Positions 24,450-33,189 of a DNA stretch of 64,000 bases are shown piece after piece. Source of the stretch: Anaerosphaera multitolerans (GTDB lineage: Bacteria > Bacillota > Clostridia > Tissierellales > Peptoniphilaceae); contig NZ_RLIH01000004.1 in the NCBI RefSeq assembly GCF_004006535.1, positions 62,001 to 126,000 of the forward strand, given 5' to 3'. The notes under the pieces are model-generated. The model did no database searches, was not told the DNA's origin, and saw only the letters and a list, made by a program, of their open reading frames with translations. Both the position numbers and the translations under genes were made by a program. Each line of letters begins with the position of its first letter. Within the stretch, counting starts at the first letter, position 1.

Positions 24450-24878
24450 ATGATAAATGTATCTAAAATAAAAAAAGGAATAGTTTTGGACCATATTGAA
24501 TGTGGTAAGGCGCATATACTATACAAGGCATTAAGACTTGATGAAGTGGAAGATCCTGTGGTAATGATGCAAAACATTAACTCCACTTCCCTTGGGAAAA
24601 AAGATTTAATAAAAATAGAAACGGACTTTAATTTAGACTTTACAGTACTGGGTTTAATAGCTCCTCACACTACAGTTAACTTTATTGAAGAAGGTATAAG
24701 GGTAAAGAAAGTGAGAATGGAACTTCCTCAAAAAGTTGAAGGTGTTATGCGTTGTAAAAATCCAAGGTGTATTACAAATGTGGAAAATGTTGAGAATATA
24801 ACATTTACATTGACAGATGCAAAAACCAGGGAGTATAAATGTGAATTTTGTGATTCCTTAAATACCTATGAAGAATAA
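24450..24878 (+). CDS. pyrI: Aspartate carbamoyltransferase regulatory subunit
   Basis: 142-residue regulatory chain that binds nucleotides and zinc and mediates allosteric control of PyrB. The N-terminal allosteric domain opens ISKIKKGIVLDHIECGKA. The C-terminal zinc ribbon has four cysteines in MRCKNPRCITN and YKCEFCDS. GGAGG in the pyrB tail serves the ATG at 24450. PyrI-containing ATCase occurs in many clostridia but not Bacillus. Confidence 0.96.
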   Translation: MINVSKIKKGIVLDHIECGKAHILYKALRLDEVEDPVVMMQNINSTSLGKKDLIKIETDFNLDFTVLGLIAPHTTVNFIEEGIRVKKVRMELPQKVEGVMRCKNPRCITNVENVENITFTLTDAKTREYKCEFCDSLNTYEE

Positions 24879-24893
24879 GAAAAGTTAGAGATT

Positions 24894-24925
24894 TTAAAAG
24901 TCCTGTTTAGGGGCTTTTAATTTTT
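24894..24925 (+). terminator. Terminator after pyrI
   Basis: TTAAAAGTCC pairs with GGGCTTTTAA (one G-T) around a TGTTTA loop, followed by five T. Confidence 0.82.
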
Positions 24926-24944
24926 ACAATTTTAACATTTGCAC

Positions 24945-24973
24945 TTTAAATTTAGGGGTATAAGTTGTATAAT
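24945..24973 (+). promoter_or_regulatory. whiA promoter
   Basis: TTTAAA (24945-24950), 17-base spacer, TATAAT (24968-24973), 63 bases before the whiA start. Confidence 0.55.
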
Positions 24974-25036
24974 AGTAAGACGTAAAACATTTTCATGGGA
25001 ATTTAATTTTATAATTATTTTTTTAGAGGTGAGATT

Positions 25037-25975
25037 TTGAGCTTCTCTTCATCTGTAAAAAATGAGGTTGCAAAGAAAAAAGTTGATGATATTTGTGATG
25101 TCATTGCAGAATTATGTGGGTTGGTACCTACTTGCGGATCATTGAAATTTAATAGTTCAGGAGTGACAATTTATTTTAATACTGAAAATGCAGCCGTTGC
25201 AAGAAGAATATTTACTTTTTTAAAAGGATACTATTCAGAAGAAGTGGAAGTTATGGTCTCAAAGTCCAGACAGTTAAAAAAGAAAAATGTATATTCAATA
25301 TCTTTAAAGGATAGCGGAGCGGCTAAGGTCTTACTTTATGACATAGATTTTATAAAAGGTGAAAACGTATTTCTAATTAATTACAAACCGGAAAATATTA
25401 TAACAAACACCTGTTGTAAAAAAGCCTATATCAGAGGAGCCTTTCTAGGCTCGGGTTCTGTTACAAATCCTGAAAGATCTTATCATTTGGAATTTGTCTG
25501 TGAGAATTTTGAACATGCGCAGTTCCTATCAGAAGTAATAAACAGTTTTTTATTAAATTCTAAAATAGTGAGAAGAAAAGAAAGTTATATTGTCTATTTA
25601 AAAGAGGCGGAGCAGATTTCAGATTTACTTGCCATTATAGGAGCTACAAAATCTCTTTTGGATTTTGAAAATGTAAGAGTTTTTAAAGCTTTAAACAATC
25701 AGGTAAATAGAATTGTAAATCTGGAGACGGCAAATATGAATAAGACCATTGATGCATCTCTATCTCAAATAGAGGATATTGAATTTATAAATCGAACTAT
25801 TGGATTGGACAAGCTTCCTGAAAATTTACAGGAAGTAGCTAAAATAAGATTGGAAAACGACTCAATAAGCTTAAAAGAAATCGGAGAAAAATTAAATCCC
25901 CCAATTGGAAAATCGGGAGTTAATCATAGATTGAAAAAGATAAAAGATATTGCAAATAAATTAAGGAGTGAATAG
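25037..25975 (+). CDS. whiA: DNA-binding protein WhiA
   Basis: 312-residue WhiA homologue: N-terminal LAGLIDADG-like domain (SFSSSVKNEVAKKK; CCKKAYIRGAFLGSGSVTNPERSYHLEF near residue 117) and C-terminal helix-turn-helix (RLENDSISLKEIGEKLNPPIGKSGVNHRLKKI). In Bacillus and actinobacteria WhiA affects cell division and chromosome segregation. The start is TTG, with GAGGTGAG upstream; no ATG fits the conserved N-terminus. The last 8 bases before its stop carry the ribosome binding site for HPr. Confidence 0.93.
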   Translation: MSFSSSVKNEVAKKKVDDICDVIAELCGLVPTCGSLKFNSSGVTIYFNTENAAVARRIFTFLKGYYSEEVEVMVSKSRQLKKKNVYSISLKDSGAAKVLLYDIDFIKGENVFLINYKPENIITNTCCKKAYIRGAFLGSGSVTNPERSYHLEFVCENFEHAQFLSEVINSFLLNSKIVRRKESYIVYLKEAEQISDLLAIIGATKSLLDFENVRVFKALNNQVNRIVNLETANMNKTIDASLSQIEDIEFINRTIGLDKLPENLQEVAKIRLENDSISLKEIGEKLNPPIGKSGVNHRLKKIKDIANKLRSE

Positions 25976-25979
25976 AAGA

Positions 25980-26249
25980 ATGATAACTAAGACTGTAAAA
26001 CTGACAAATGAAGATGGATTGCATGCAAGATCCGCTGCCCTCTTTGTCCGTATGGCAAATAGATTTTCTTCTGAAATTACTCTTCAAGCTCATGGTGATA
26101 GTGTAAATGGAAAGAGTATTATAGGTATAATGTCCCTTGGAGCATTTTATGGAGAGGAAATTTCAATTACTGCTTCAGGAACTGATGAAGAAAAAGCTGT
26201 TGAAAGTTTAGTGGAATTAGTAGAAAATAATTTTGTAGTTGCAAATTGA
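25980..26249 (+). CDS. HPr-family phosphocarrier protein
   Basis: 89-residue HPr. Starting at the ATG at 25980 places the phosphorylatable histidine exactly at 15 (DGLHARS) and the regulatory serine exactly at 46 (NGKSIIGIMS), which supports this start over the GTG at 25968. Residue 18 is Ser where HPr normally has Pro (HARP). It passes phosphate from enzyme I to PTS EII proteins and, through Ser46, acts in CcpA catabolite repression. The whiA-HPr/Crh neighbourhood is conserved in Bacillota. AAGGAG lies 11 bases upstream, inside whiA. Confidence 0.9.
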   Translation: MITKTVKLTNEDGLHARSAALFVRMANRFSSEITLQAHGDSVNGKSIIGIMSLGAFYGEEISITASGTDEEKAVESLVELVENNFVVAN

Positions 26250-26256
26250 TACATAG

Positions 26257-26280
26257 GGAAAGTAAGTTTACTTTCCTCTT
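26257..26280 (+). terminator. Possible terminator after the HPr gene
   Basis: GGAAAGTA and TACTTTCC form an 8-bp stem with an AGTT loop; the T tract is weak (TCTTA). Confidence 0.5.
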
Positions 26281-26352
26281 AGTTAAACCTTTATGTAGGA
26301 TAAGGTGTCTATAAAATTATAAGTATCTGCTTAACTTTAATAGAAATGTTTA

Positions 26353-26384
26353 AAATAACGCCAAGGGTTACTTTGGCGTTATTT
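26353..26384. repeat. AATAACGCCAA hairpin, copy 1
   Basis: AATAACGCCAA (26354-26364) pairs with TTGGCGTTATT (26373-26383). A near copy occurs at 27472-27503, on the other side of the dehydrogenase gene. The rest of 26281-26504 shows no clear promoter or gene. Confidence 0.7.
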
Positions 26385-26504
26385 ATTAAGTTTTAAATTT
26401 ATAAGTGTAATGTTAAAAAACTATATAGTGATCAATAGGTTTTTAATAGATATAAGTTTTAATTATAAGTTGAAACTAAGCTAGATAATAACAAGGAGAA
26501 GGGT

Positions 26505-27470
26505 ATGAAAATTGTTGTTTTAGACGGTTATGTTTTAAATCCCGGCGATTTAAGCTGGGCCCCCTTAATGGAGTTAGGGGATTGTAAAATTTACGATAGA
26601 ACTTCCACAGTTGATTTTAATGAAATAGCAAGTAGGATTGCTGATGCGGAGGTGGTCTTTACTAACAAAACGCCAATAAGTGCGAAGATTTTGGAAAGGT
26701 GTAGAAATATAAAATACATAGGCGTTTTAGCTACTGGTTACAATGTAGTAGATGTAGAAAAGGCCAGGGAATTTGGCGTAGTAGTGACCAATGTACCAAA
26801 CTATGGCTCGGAGGCGGTGGGACAATTTGCAATGGCCTTGCTACTTGAAATTTGTCACCATATAGGGCACCATTCTCAAAGGGTTTTAAAGGGCGATTGG
26901 GGGAAAAATCCGGACTGGTGTTTTTGGGATTATCCTCTAATAGAACTATGTGGCAAGACTATGGGAATAATAGGTTTTGGAAGAATTGGACAATCTACGG
27001 GGAAAATTGCCAAAGCCATGGGCATGAAAGTGCTGGCCTATGATGTAAATGAAAATGAAGAGGGTAGAAAAATTGCCGACTATGTATTGTTTGATGAACT
27101 TTTGAAAAACTCTGATGTAGTGGTGCTGCACTGTCCGCTTTTCCCGGAAACTGAAGGTATTATTAACAAAGAAAATATTGAAAAGATGAAAGACGGGGTA
27201 ATAATTATAAATAACTCAAGAGGTCCTTTAATAGTTGAAGAAGATTTAGCTGATGCTCTTAATTCGGGCAAGGTCTATGCTGCCGGTCTTGATGTAGTAT
27301 CAAAAGAACCTATTAGTGATGATAATCCTCTACTTAGAGCTAAAAATTGTATAATAACTCCTCATATTTCATGGGCTGCAAGGGAAACGAGACAGAGACT
27401 TTTAAATATTGCAATTGAGAATTTAAAATGTTTTTTAGTCGAAGAACCTATAAATATAGTGGGGGTTTAG
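26505..27470 (+). CDS. D-2-hydroxyacid dehydrogenase, glycerate dehydrogenase type
   Basis: 321-residue NAD-dependent D-isomer dehydrogenase. The Rossmann motif is GFGRIGQSTGKIAKAMG (about residues 154-170). The catalytic arginine is in INNSRGP, the glutamate in DVVSKEP and the histidine in TPHISWA; HISWA is typical of hydroxypyruvate reductase/glycerate dehydrogenase. It likely reduces hydroxypyruvate (or glyoxylate) to D-glycerate, and the next gene is glycerate kinase, which fits. AAGGAG precedes the ATG. It is bounded on both sides by near-identical hairpins. Confidence 0.85.
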   Translation: MKIVVLDGYVLNPGDLSWAPLMELGDCKIYDRTSTVDFNEIASRIADAEVVFTNKTPISAKILERCRNIKYIGVLATGYNVVDVEKAREFGVVVTNVPNYGSEAVGQFAMALLLEICHHIGHHSQRVLKGDWGKNPDWCFWDYPLIELCGKTMGIIGFGRIGQSTGKIAKAMGMKVLAYDVNENEEGRKIADYVLFDELLKNSDVVVLHCPLFPETEGIINKENIEKMKDGVIIINNSRGPLIVEEDLADALNSGKVYAAGLDVVSKEPISDDNPLLRAKNCIITPHISWAARETRQRLLNIAIENLKCFLVEEPINIVGV

Positions 27471-27471
27471 T

Positions 27472-27503
27472 AATAACGTCAAAGGAAAACTTTGGCGTTA
27501 TTT
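27472..27503 (+). terminator. AATAACG hairpin, copy 2, between dehydrogenase and glycerate kinase
   Basis: AATAACGTCAAAG (27472-27484) pairs with CTTTGGCGTTATT (27490-27502), one G-T, loop GAAAA, then TTTAA. Near copy of 26354-26383. Probably a partial terminator inside the two-gene unit. Confidence 0.6.
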
Positions 27504-27525
27504 AATAGAATGTGAAAGGAGAATT

Positions 27526-28659
27526 ATGAAAGTACTTATAGCAATGGATTCATTTAAAGGAAGTCTCAGTTCCATAGAGGCGGGCAATGCAGTTAGAAGA
27601 GGTATTGAAAGATTAAATAGAAGTGATATTGAAGTTAAGGTAAGACAAATTGCAGATGGCGGAGAAGGTACTATGGAGACTTTAGTTGAGGAATTAAAGG
27701 GAGAGTATGTAACTCTAGATGTAACGGGGCCCTTAGGTCAAAGGGTAAGCGGCAGGTATGGAATTATCCAAAACAATGTAGCTGTTGTTGAAATAGCACA
27801 GGCTGCCGGCATAACTTTAACTGATAGTGGAAAGTTGGATCCTTTAAATGCAACTACTTATGGAGTAGGTGAAATGATAAGAGATGCAGTGGATAGGGGT
27901 TGTAGAGATTTTATTGTGGGCTTGGGAGGAAGTGCCACAGTAGACGGGGGAACGGGAATGTTAAAAGCGCTGGGTTATAAGTTTTTGAAAAAAGACGGAA
28001 GTTCAATATCCAAGGGTATAAAAGAATTGGACTTAATCGAATCAATTTCCTGCGATGAAGTTCCAAATGAAATAAGGGAGTGTACTTTTAAAATAGCCAG
28101 TGATGTAAATAATTTTCTCTTGGGAAAAGAAGGTGCCATAGCTGTATTCGGTCCGCAAAAAGGCGTAAAAAAAGAGGAAGTGAAATTATTTGAAAGTAAA
28201 ATGACCCGCTTTGCAGAGAAAACAGTTGAGTATTTGGGAATTGACAATAGAAATTTAGCTGGAGCGGGTGCGGCGGGAGGTTTGGGTTTTGCCTTTTGCA
28301 GTTACTTAAATTCAAATATAAGTTCGGGAATAGAAATTATTTTAAATATATTAAATTTAGAATCGGATATAAAAAATTCGGATATTGTAATTACAGGAGA
28401 GGGGAAGTTAGATGGTCAAACGGCAATGGGGAAAGTTCCTGTTGGAATTAGTAAGCTGTCCAAAAAGTATAATAAAAAAGTAATTGCCTTTGCCGGAGCA
28501 GTTGAAAGAGAAGCAAGAAAGTGTAATAGTGAGGGAATAGATGCTTTCTTTCCCATTTTAAGAGAAGTTGTAACTTTGGAGGAGGCTCTTAATCTAAGGG
28601 AGGCAAAATTAAATTTAGAAGACAGCGTTGAACAGGTGTTTAATTTATTGTACATATAG
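27526..28659 (+). CDS. Glycerate 2-kinase (GlxK/GarK family)
   Basis: 377-residue class II glycerate kinase, making 2-phosphoglycerate from D-glycerate and ATP and so feeding lower glycolysis. Family motifs: the opening MDSFKGSLSSIEAGNAV, RQIADGGEGTMETL (about residues 41-54), GLGGSATVDGGTGML near residue 130, GAGAAGGLGFAF, and TGEGKLDGQTAMGKVP. AAAGGAG precedes the ATG. It sits 56 bases after the glycerate dehydrogenase, suggesting a two-step hydroxypyruvate-to-2PG route. Confidence 0.93.
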   Translation: MKVLIAMDSFKGSLSSIEAGNAVRRGIERLNRSDIEVKVRQIADGGEGTMETLVEELKGEYVTLDVTGPLGQRVSGRYGIIQNNVAVVEIAQAAGITLTDSGKLDPLNATTYGVGEMIRDAVDRGCRDFIVGLGGSATVDGGTGMLKALGYKFLKKDGSSISKGIKELDLIESISCDEVPNEIRECTFKIASDVNNFLLGKEGAIAVFGPQKGVKKEEVKLFESKMTRFAEKTVEYLGIDNRNLAGAGAAGGLGFAFCSYLNSNISSGIEIILNILNLESDIKNSDIVITGEGKLDGQTAMGKVPVGISKLSKKYNKKVIAFAGAVEREARKCNSEGIDAFFPILREVVTLEEALNLREAKLNLEDSVEQVFNLLYI

Positions 28660-28690
28660 ACCTCGTAATATATAAATTAAATTAATTTCG

Positions 28691-28699
28691 TGTTATAAT
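28691..28699 (+). promoter_or_regulatory. Extended -10 promoter upstream of dnaE
   Basis: TGTTATAAT, a TGn extended -10, 66 bases before the dnaE start; the -35 region is poor. Confidence 0.45.
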
Positions 28700-28765
28700 T
28701 TATTTTAGTTAATGAAAGTTAAATGTTCTAAAACTCAAGGGAGTTTATTATAAAGGAATGATAAT

Positions 28766-31700
28766 TTGAAAGATTTTGTTCATTTACATGTTCACAGTGA
28801 GTATTCATTACTTGATGGATCTTCAAAAATTAAAGAGTTGCCGAGACGGGCTAAGGAATTGGGAATGAACTCCATAGCATTGACAGACCATGGAAATATG
28901 TATGGAGTAATTGCCTTTTACAAGGCTTGTAAAGAAGAGAATATTAAACCGGTTTTAGGTTGTGAAGTATATATTTCCGACGGCGATTACAGGTCAAGAG
29001 ATAAGAATATGGAAAGATTTCACTTAATCCTCTTAGCTGAAAATAATATAGGCTATAAAAATTTAATGAAAATCGTATCTGAGGGATATGTAAAGGGATA
29101 TTATTATAAACCCAGAGTGGATAAGGAAGTGCTGGCAAAATACCATGAGGGTGTTATAGCTACCAGCGCCTGTCTCGGCGGAGAGGTACAGAGAAAATTA
29201 CTCAATAGAGATTTTGAGGGAGCTGAAAGGGCGGCTTTGGAATACAGAGATATTTTCGGAGTGGAAAATTTCTTTTTAGAGCTTCAAAATCACGGCATAA
29301 GAGAGCAGCTGGAAGTTAATAAATATCTTGTACAGTTAAGTGAAAAGTTAAATATTCCTCTTATTGCATCTAATGACGTTCACTATTTAAAAAAGGAAGA
29401 TGCAAAGGCGCATGATGTGTTACTGTGTATTCAAACGGGAACTACTGTCCATGAAGAAAACAGAATGAAATTTGAAACAGAGGAATTTTATTTAAAAAGT
29501 CCTGAAGAGATGTATGACTTGTTTTCAAATAATGAAGAAGCTCTTTTAAATACTCAAAAAATTGCGGACAGGTGCAATGTGGATATTGAATTTAATAATT
29601 TACACCTGCCTCACTTTGAAGTTCCTCAGGGCTATACAAATGAAAGTTACTTAAGAAAATTGGTGGAAGAGGGGCTTGAAGAACGTTACGGTACAATTGA
29701 CAATAGTATACTTGAGCGCTTTAACTATGAATTTAACACCATAGTAAGTATGGGATATGTGGATTATTTTTTAATAGTATGGGACTTTATTAGATATGCA
29801 AGAGAGCAAAACATTATAGTTGGGCCGGGACGTGGTTCGGCTGCTGGGTCAATTGTGTCCTATGCTCTAAAGATAATAGATGTTGATCCTTTGGAATTTG
29901 ATTTGCTCTTTGAAAGATTTTTAAATCCTGAAAGAATTTCAATGCCTGATATAGACATAGATTTTTGCTATGAAAGACGTGAAGAAGTAATTGACTATGT
30001 AATTAAAAAGTATGGTTATGAAAATGTGGCGCAGATTGTAACCTTTGGAACTTTAGGAGCTAGAGCTGCCATAAGAGATGTGGGCAGGGCTTTGGATTTA
30101 AATTACGGAAGAGTGGACTTTGTGGCAAAGCAGGTACCCAACGATTTAAATATGACTATTGGAAAAGCCTTGGACATTAGTCCCACCTTATTAAAGGAGT
30201 ACAGCGAAGACGGCGAAGTAAAGAACTTAATAGATACCGCCATTAAAGTTGAAGGACTTCCAAGACATACCTCTACTCATGCGGCAGGTGTGGTTATATC
30301 AAAGGAGCCTTTAACGGAGTACGTTCCCTTAACGAGAAATGGAGAAATTATAGCCACTCAATTTAATATGATTGAACTTGAAGAGTTGGGACTTTTAAAA
30401 ATGGACTTTTTGGGTTTGAGAACTCTTACTGTAATTAGAGATGCAGTGGAATTAATAGAAAAGAACCACGGAGTTAAAATAGATTTTGAGAATCTTGCCT
30501 TTGACGATGCAGATGTGTTAAAGATGTTTGCAAAGGCTGAAACACTGGGTGTCTTTCAATTTGAGTCTGCGGGAATGAGATCCTTTTTAAAGGAATTAAA
30601 ACCTGATGCCTTTGAGGATTTAGTGGCGGCAAATGCCCTTTTTAGACCGGGGCCTATGAATCAAATTCCGAAATTTATAGAATCAAAGCACAATCCTGAA
30701 AAAATCAGCTATATTCATGAAAAACTTGAGGACATCCTTGCCTCAACTTACGGCTGTATAGTTTATCAGGAACAGGTTATGCAAATAGTTCAAAATATAG
30801 GCGGGTATTCTCTTGGACGTGCGGATCTTGTAAGACGTGCAATGAGTAAAAAGAAAATGTCAGTAATGGAAGAAGAGAGAAAAAACTTTATCTATGGAAA
30901 AGTAGAAGATGGAGTTGTAATCTGTAATGGGGCTATTGAAAACGGCGTAGATGAAAAAAGTGCAAATGAAATTTACGATTTGATGATTGACTTTGCAAAC
31001 TATGCCTTTAATAAGAGTCACAGTGTGGCTTATTCAGTAGTTGCCTATAGAACTGCCTACTTAAAGTACTACTATCCTAAGGAATTTATGGCGGCTCAGA
31101 TTTCCTCCTATATGGGAAATATTAAACAGGTATCTCTCTACGTAGAGGAATGTAGAAGATTGGGCATAGAAATACTTCCTCCCGATGTAAATGAAAGTTT
31201 TAAAAAATTTACTGTTGAAAAAGGAAAAATCAGATTCGGTTTAAAGGCAGTAAAGAATGTGGGAGAAAACTTTATAGATGCTGTGGTGGAATCCAGAAAA
31301 AAAGGTAAGTTTACATCTTTAAAGGACTTTATTAAAAGAGTAAGTGAAACCAATCCTCATTCAATGAATAAGAGAGCTGTGGAGTCCCTTATAAAGTCGG
31401 GAGGCTTTGACAGCTTGGGAGGAAATAGAGCGCAGTATCTGGCAATTTATGAAAAGACTATAGATACGGTTTTAAATAATAAACGAAACAATATTGAGGG
31501 ACAGTTTTCCCTTTTTGACAATGTGTCCGTTGAAGAAGAGCTACCTGTTTTAAAGGACTTTAACCCAAAAATAAAGTTGGAATTGGAAAAGGAAATGCTT
31601 GGAATTTACGTTTCAGGGCATCCTCTTGACGATTATAAAAACATATTGGGCTCAATTAGCAATACTAATACAAATATAATTTTTGAAAATTATGAAGATC

Positions 31701-32212
31701 AGATATTAAGTAATTCCGATTACTATGTTAAAATCGGAGGGCTTTTAAAAAATAAAAAGACAATGATTACTAAAAACAAAAAGATGATGGCTTTTGCATC
31801 TTTGGAAGACTTGTACGGTCAAGTGGAACTGGTAATATTTCCCAATGTCTACGCTTTGGCCTCAAGTGAATTAGTTGAAGACAGCGTAGTTATAGTTGAA
31901 GGGCATATTCAGGCTTCCGATGTGGAGGAACCTAAAATTTTAGTGGATAGTATTAGGCAGATAGAAAGTCCAGTTCAAAATCGACTTTACATTAGTGTGC
32001 CTTCAATAAATGAAAAGGAACTTTTAAATGCTATAAAGGGAGCTTTGAGAAATTACAGCGGGAATATACCTGTAATTATTTATTCCGAAGAAGATGAAAA
32101 ATCTTACGGTACTCAAAGAGAACTTTGGGCAGATGAGAAAAAAATAGATGATTTAAAAATTGACGTTTTAAAGTATTTAAACAATGATCCTTCAAAAATA
32201 GTGTTAAGGTAG
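28766..32212 (+). CDS. dnaE: DNA polymerase III subunit alpha
   Basis: 1148-residue DnaE replicative polymerase. N-terminal PHP domain opens VHLHVHSEYSLLDG. The palm has GPGRGSAAGSIVSYAL (about residues 350-365) and the catalytic PDIDIDF near residue 395. The finger and helix-hairpin-helix regions follow. A C-terminal OB fold (VKIGGLLKNKKTMITKNK) starts near residue 990. The start is TTG at 28766 with AAAGGA eight bases upstream; the nearby ATG at 28758 is out of frame and closes at once. First gene of dnaE-pfkA-pyk, a conserved clostridial order. Confidence 0.97.
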   Translation: MKDFVHLHVHSEYSLLDGSSKIKELPRRAKELGMNSIALTDHGNMYGVIAFYKACKEENIKPVLGCEVYISDGDYRSRDKNMERFHLILLAENNIGYKNLMKIVSEGYVKGYYYKPRVDKEVLAKYHEGVIATSACLGGEVQRKLLNRDFEGAERAALEYRDIFGVENFFLELQNHGIREQLEVNKYLVQLSEKLNIPLIASNDVHYLKKEDAKAHDVLLCIQTGTTVHEENRMKFETEEFYLKSPEEMYDLFSNNEEALLNTQKIADRCNVDIEFNNLHLPHFEVPQGYTNESYLRKLVEEGLEERYGTIDNSILERFNYEFNTIVSMGYVDYFLIVWDFIRYAREQNIIVGPGRGSAAGSIVSYALKIIDVDPLEFDLLFERFLNPERISMPDIDIDFCYERREEVIDYVIKKYGYENVAQIVTFGTLGARAAIRDVGRALDLNYGRVDFVAKQVPNDLNMTIGKALDISPTLLKEYSEDGEVKNLIDTAIKVEGLPRHTSTHAAGVVISKEPLTEYVPLTRNGEIIATQFNMIELEELGLLKMDFLGLRTLTVIRDAVELIEKNHGVKIDFENLAFDDADVLKMFAKAETLGVFQFESAGMRSFLKELKPDAFEDLVAANALFRPGPMNQIPKFIESKHNPEKISYIHEKLEDILASTYGCIVYQEQVMQIVQNIGGYSLGRADLVRRAMSKKKMSVMEEERKNFIYGKVEDGVVICNGAIENGVDEKSANEIYDLMIDFANYAFNKSHSVAYSVVAYRTAYLKYYYPKEFMAAQISSYMGNIKQVSLYVEECRRLGIEILPPDVNESFKKFTVEKGKIRFGLKAVKNVGENFIDAVVESRKKGKFTSLKDFIKRVSETNPHSMNKRAVESLIKSGGFDSLGGNRAQYLAIYEKTIDTVLNNKRNNIEGQFSLFDNVSVEEELPVLKDFNPKIKLELEKEMLGIYVSGHPLDDYKNILGSISNTNTNIIFENYEDQILSNSDYYVKIGGLLKNKKTMITKNKKMMAFASLEDLYGQVELVIFPNVYALASSELVEDSVVIVEGHIQASDVEEPKILVDSIRQIESPVQNRLYISVPSINEKELLNAIKGALRNYSGNIPVIIYSEEDEKSYGTQRELWADEKKIDDLKIDVLKYLNNDPSKIVLR

Positions 32213-32219
32213 GTGGGAA

Positions 32220-33179
32220 ATGAATAAAATAGGAATATTGACAAGTGGTGGAGATTCTCCGGGAATGAATGCCGTAATTAGAGCTGTTACCCGAAGCGGT
32301 ATATACTATGGCGCCGAGGTATATGGAATTATGAACGGCTATGAGGGTTTAATTGACGGCGATATTAAACAGCTTTTTGAATCCTCTGTGGCGGATATTA
32401 TCCATAGGGGCGGAACTGTGCTAGGAACTTCCAGAAGTGAAAGGTTTATGACCAAGGAGGGTTTTAATCAAGCTCTTAAAGTTTTAAAAGATTACGGAAT
32501 TAATAAACTTATCGTTGGAGGCGGAGACGGTTCCTTAAGAGGGGCCAGAGAATTAGCAGATGTGGGAATTGACGTAGTGGGTGTACCTTTAAGTATAGAC
32601 AATGACCTTGGTTTTACAGACTATTCCATAGGTTTTTTCACCGCTGTAACTACAGTTACCAATGCCATTTCAAATATTAGAGATACTACTGAATCTCACG
32701 GTAGGGCTAATATTGTGGAAGTTATGGGTAGAAACTGCGGAGACATAGCCCTTTATTCAGGAATTGCCGGAGGGGCGGAAAATATAATAGTACCTGAGAA
32801 GGGACATGACTTTAAGGAAATAGTTAAAAAAGCCATTGTAGGTAAGAATAGAGGAAAGCGGCACCACATTATAATTATGGCCGAAGGTGCGGGAGATTCC
32901 AGAAAATTTGCAAAAGAATTTGAAATGGCAACAGGCATTGATACCAAGGTAACCATACTGGGTTATATACAAAGGGGCGGAAGTCCAAACGTACTAGATA
33001 GAATTTTAGGTTCCACCATGGGGAATATGGCTGTGGAGCACATATTAAACCATTTGGGAGGCTATGCAGTAGGAGTGAAGGCGGGAAAAGTTGGAATATA
33101 TTCCATAGCAGAGGCTTTAAAAGTGGAAAAGGTGTTTGATGATAATTTAGATGAAATATTAAAAATAATTTCAATATAG
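32220..33179 (+). CDS. pfkA: 6-phosphofructokinase
   Basis: 319-residue ATP-dependent phosphofructokinase, the committing step of glycolysis. It has ILTSGGDSPGMNAVIRAV (about residues 5-22), GTVLGTSRSERF, the ATP site GGGDGSLRGA and the catalytic LSIDNDLG (Asp-Asn-Asp; the usual preceding Thr is Ser). EVMGRNCGDIAL and IQRGGSPNVLDR are also present. Minor changes around IDND (GF where PG or KG is usual) do not remove catalytic aspartates. It starts seven bases after dnaE with AGGTGGG and is followed 10 bases later by pyk. Confidence 0.96.
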   Translation: MNKIGILTSGGDSPGMNAVIRAVTRSGIYYGAEVYGIMNGYEGLIDGDIKQLFESSVADIIHRGGTVLGTSRSERFMTKEGFNQALKVLKDYGINKLIVGGGDGSLRGARELADVGIDVVGVPLSIDNDLGFTDYSIGFFTAVTTVTNAISNIRDTTESHGRANIVEVMGRNCGDIALYSGIAGGAENIIVPEKGHDFKEIVKKAIVGKNRGKRHHIIIMAEGAGDSRKFAKEFEMATGIDTKVTILGYIQRGGSPNVLDRILGSTMGNMAVEHILNHLGGYAVGVKAGKVGIYSIAEALKVEKVFDDNLDEILKIISI

Positions 33180-33189
33180 TGAGGGTATT

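Noticed and set aside
32220-33179. PfkA as an inactive or PPi-dependent variant because of changes around IDND
   Set aside because: Both catalytic aspartates and the GGDGS ATP-site glycine are kept, and GFFTA also occurs in E. coli PfkA; the remaining differences are minor.
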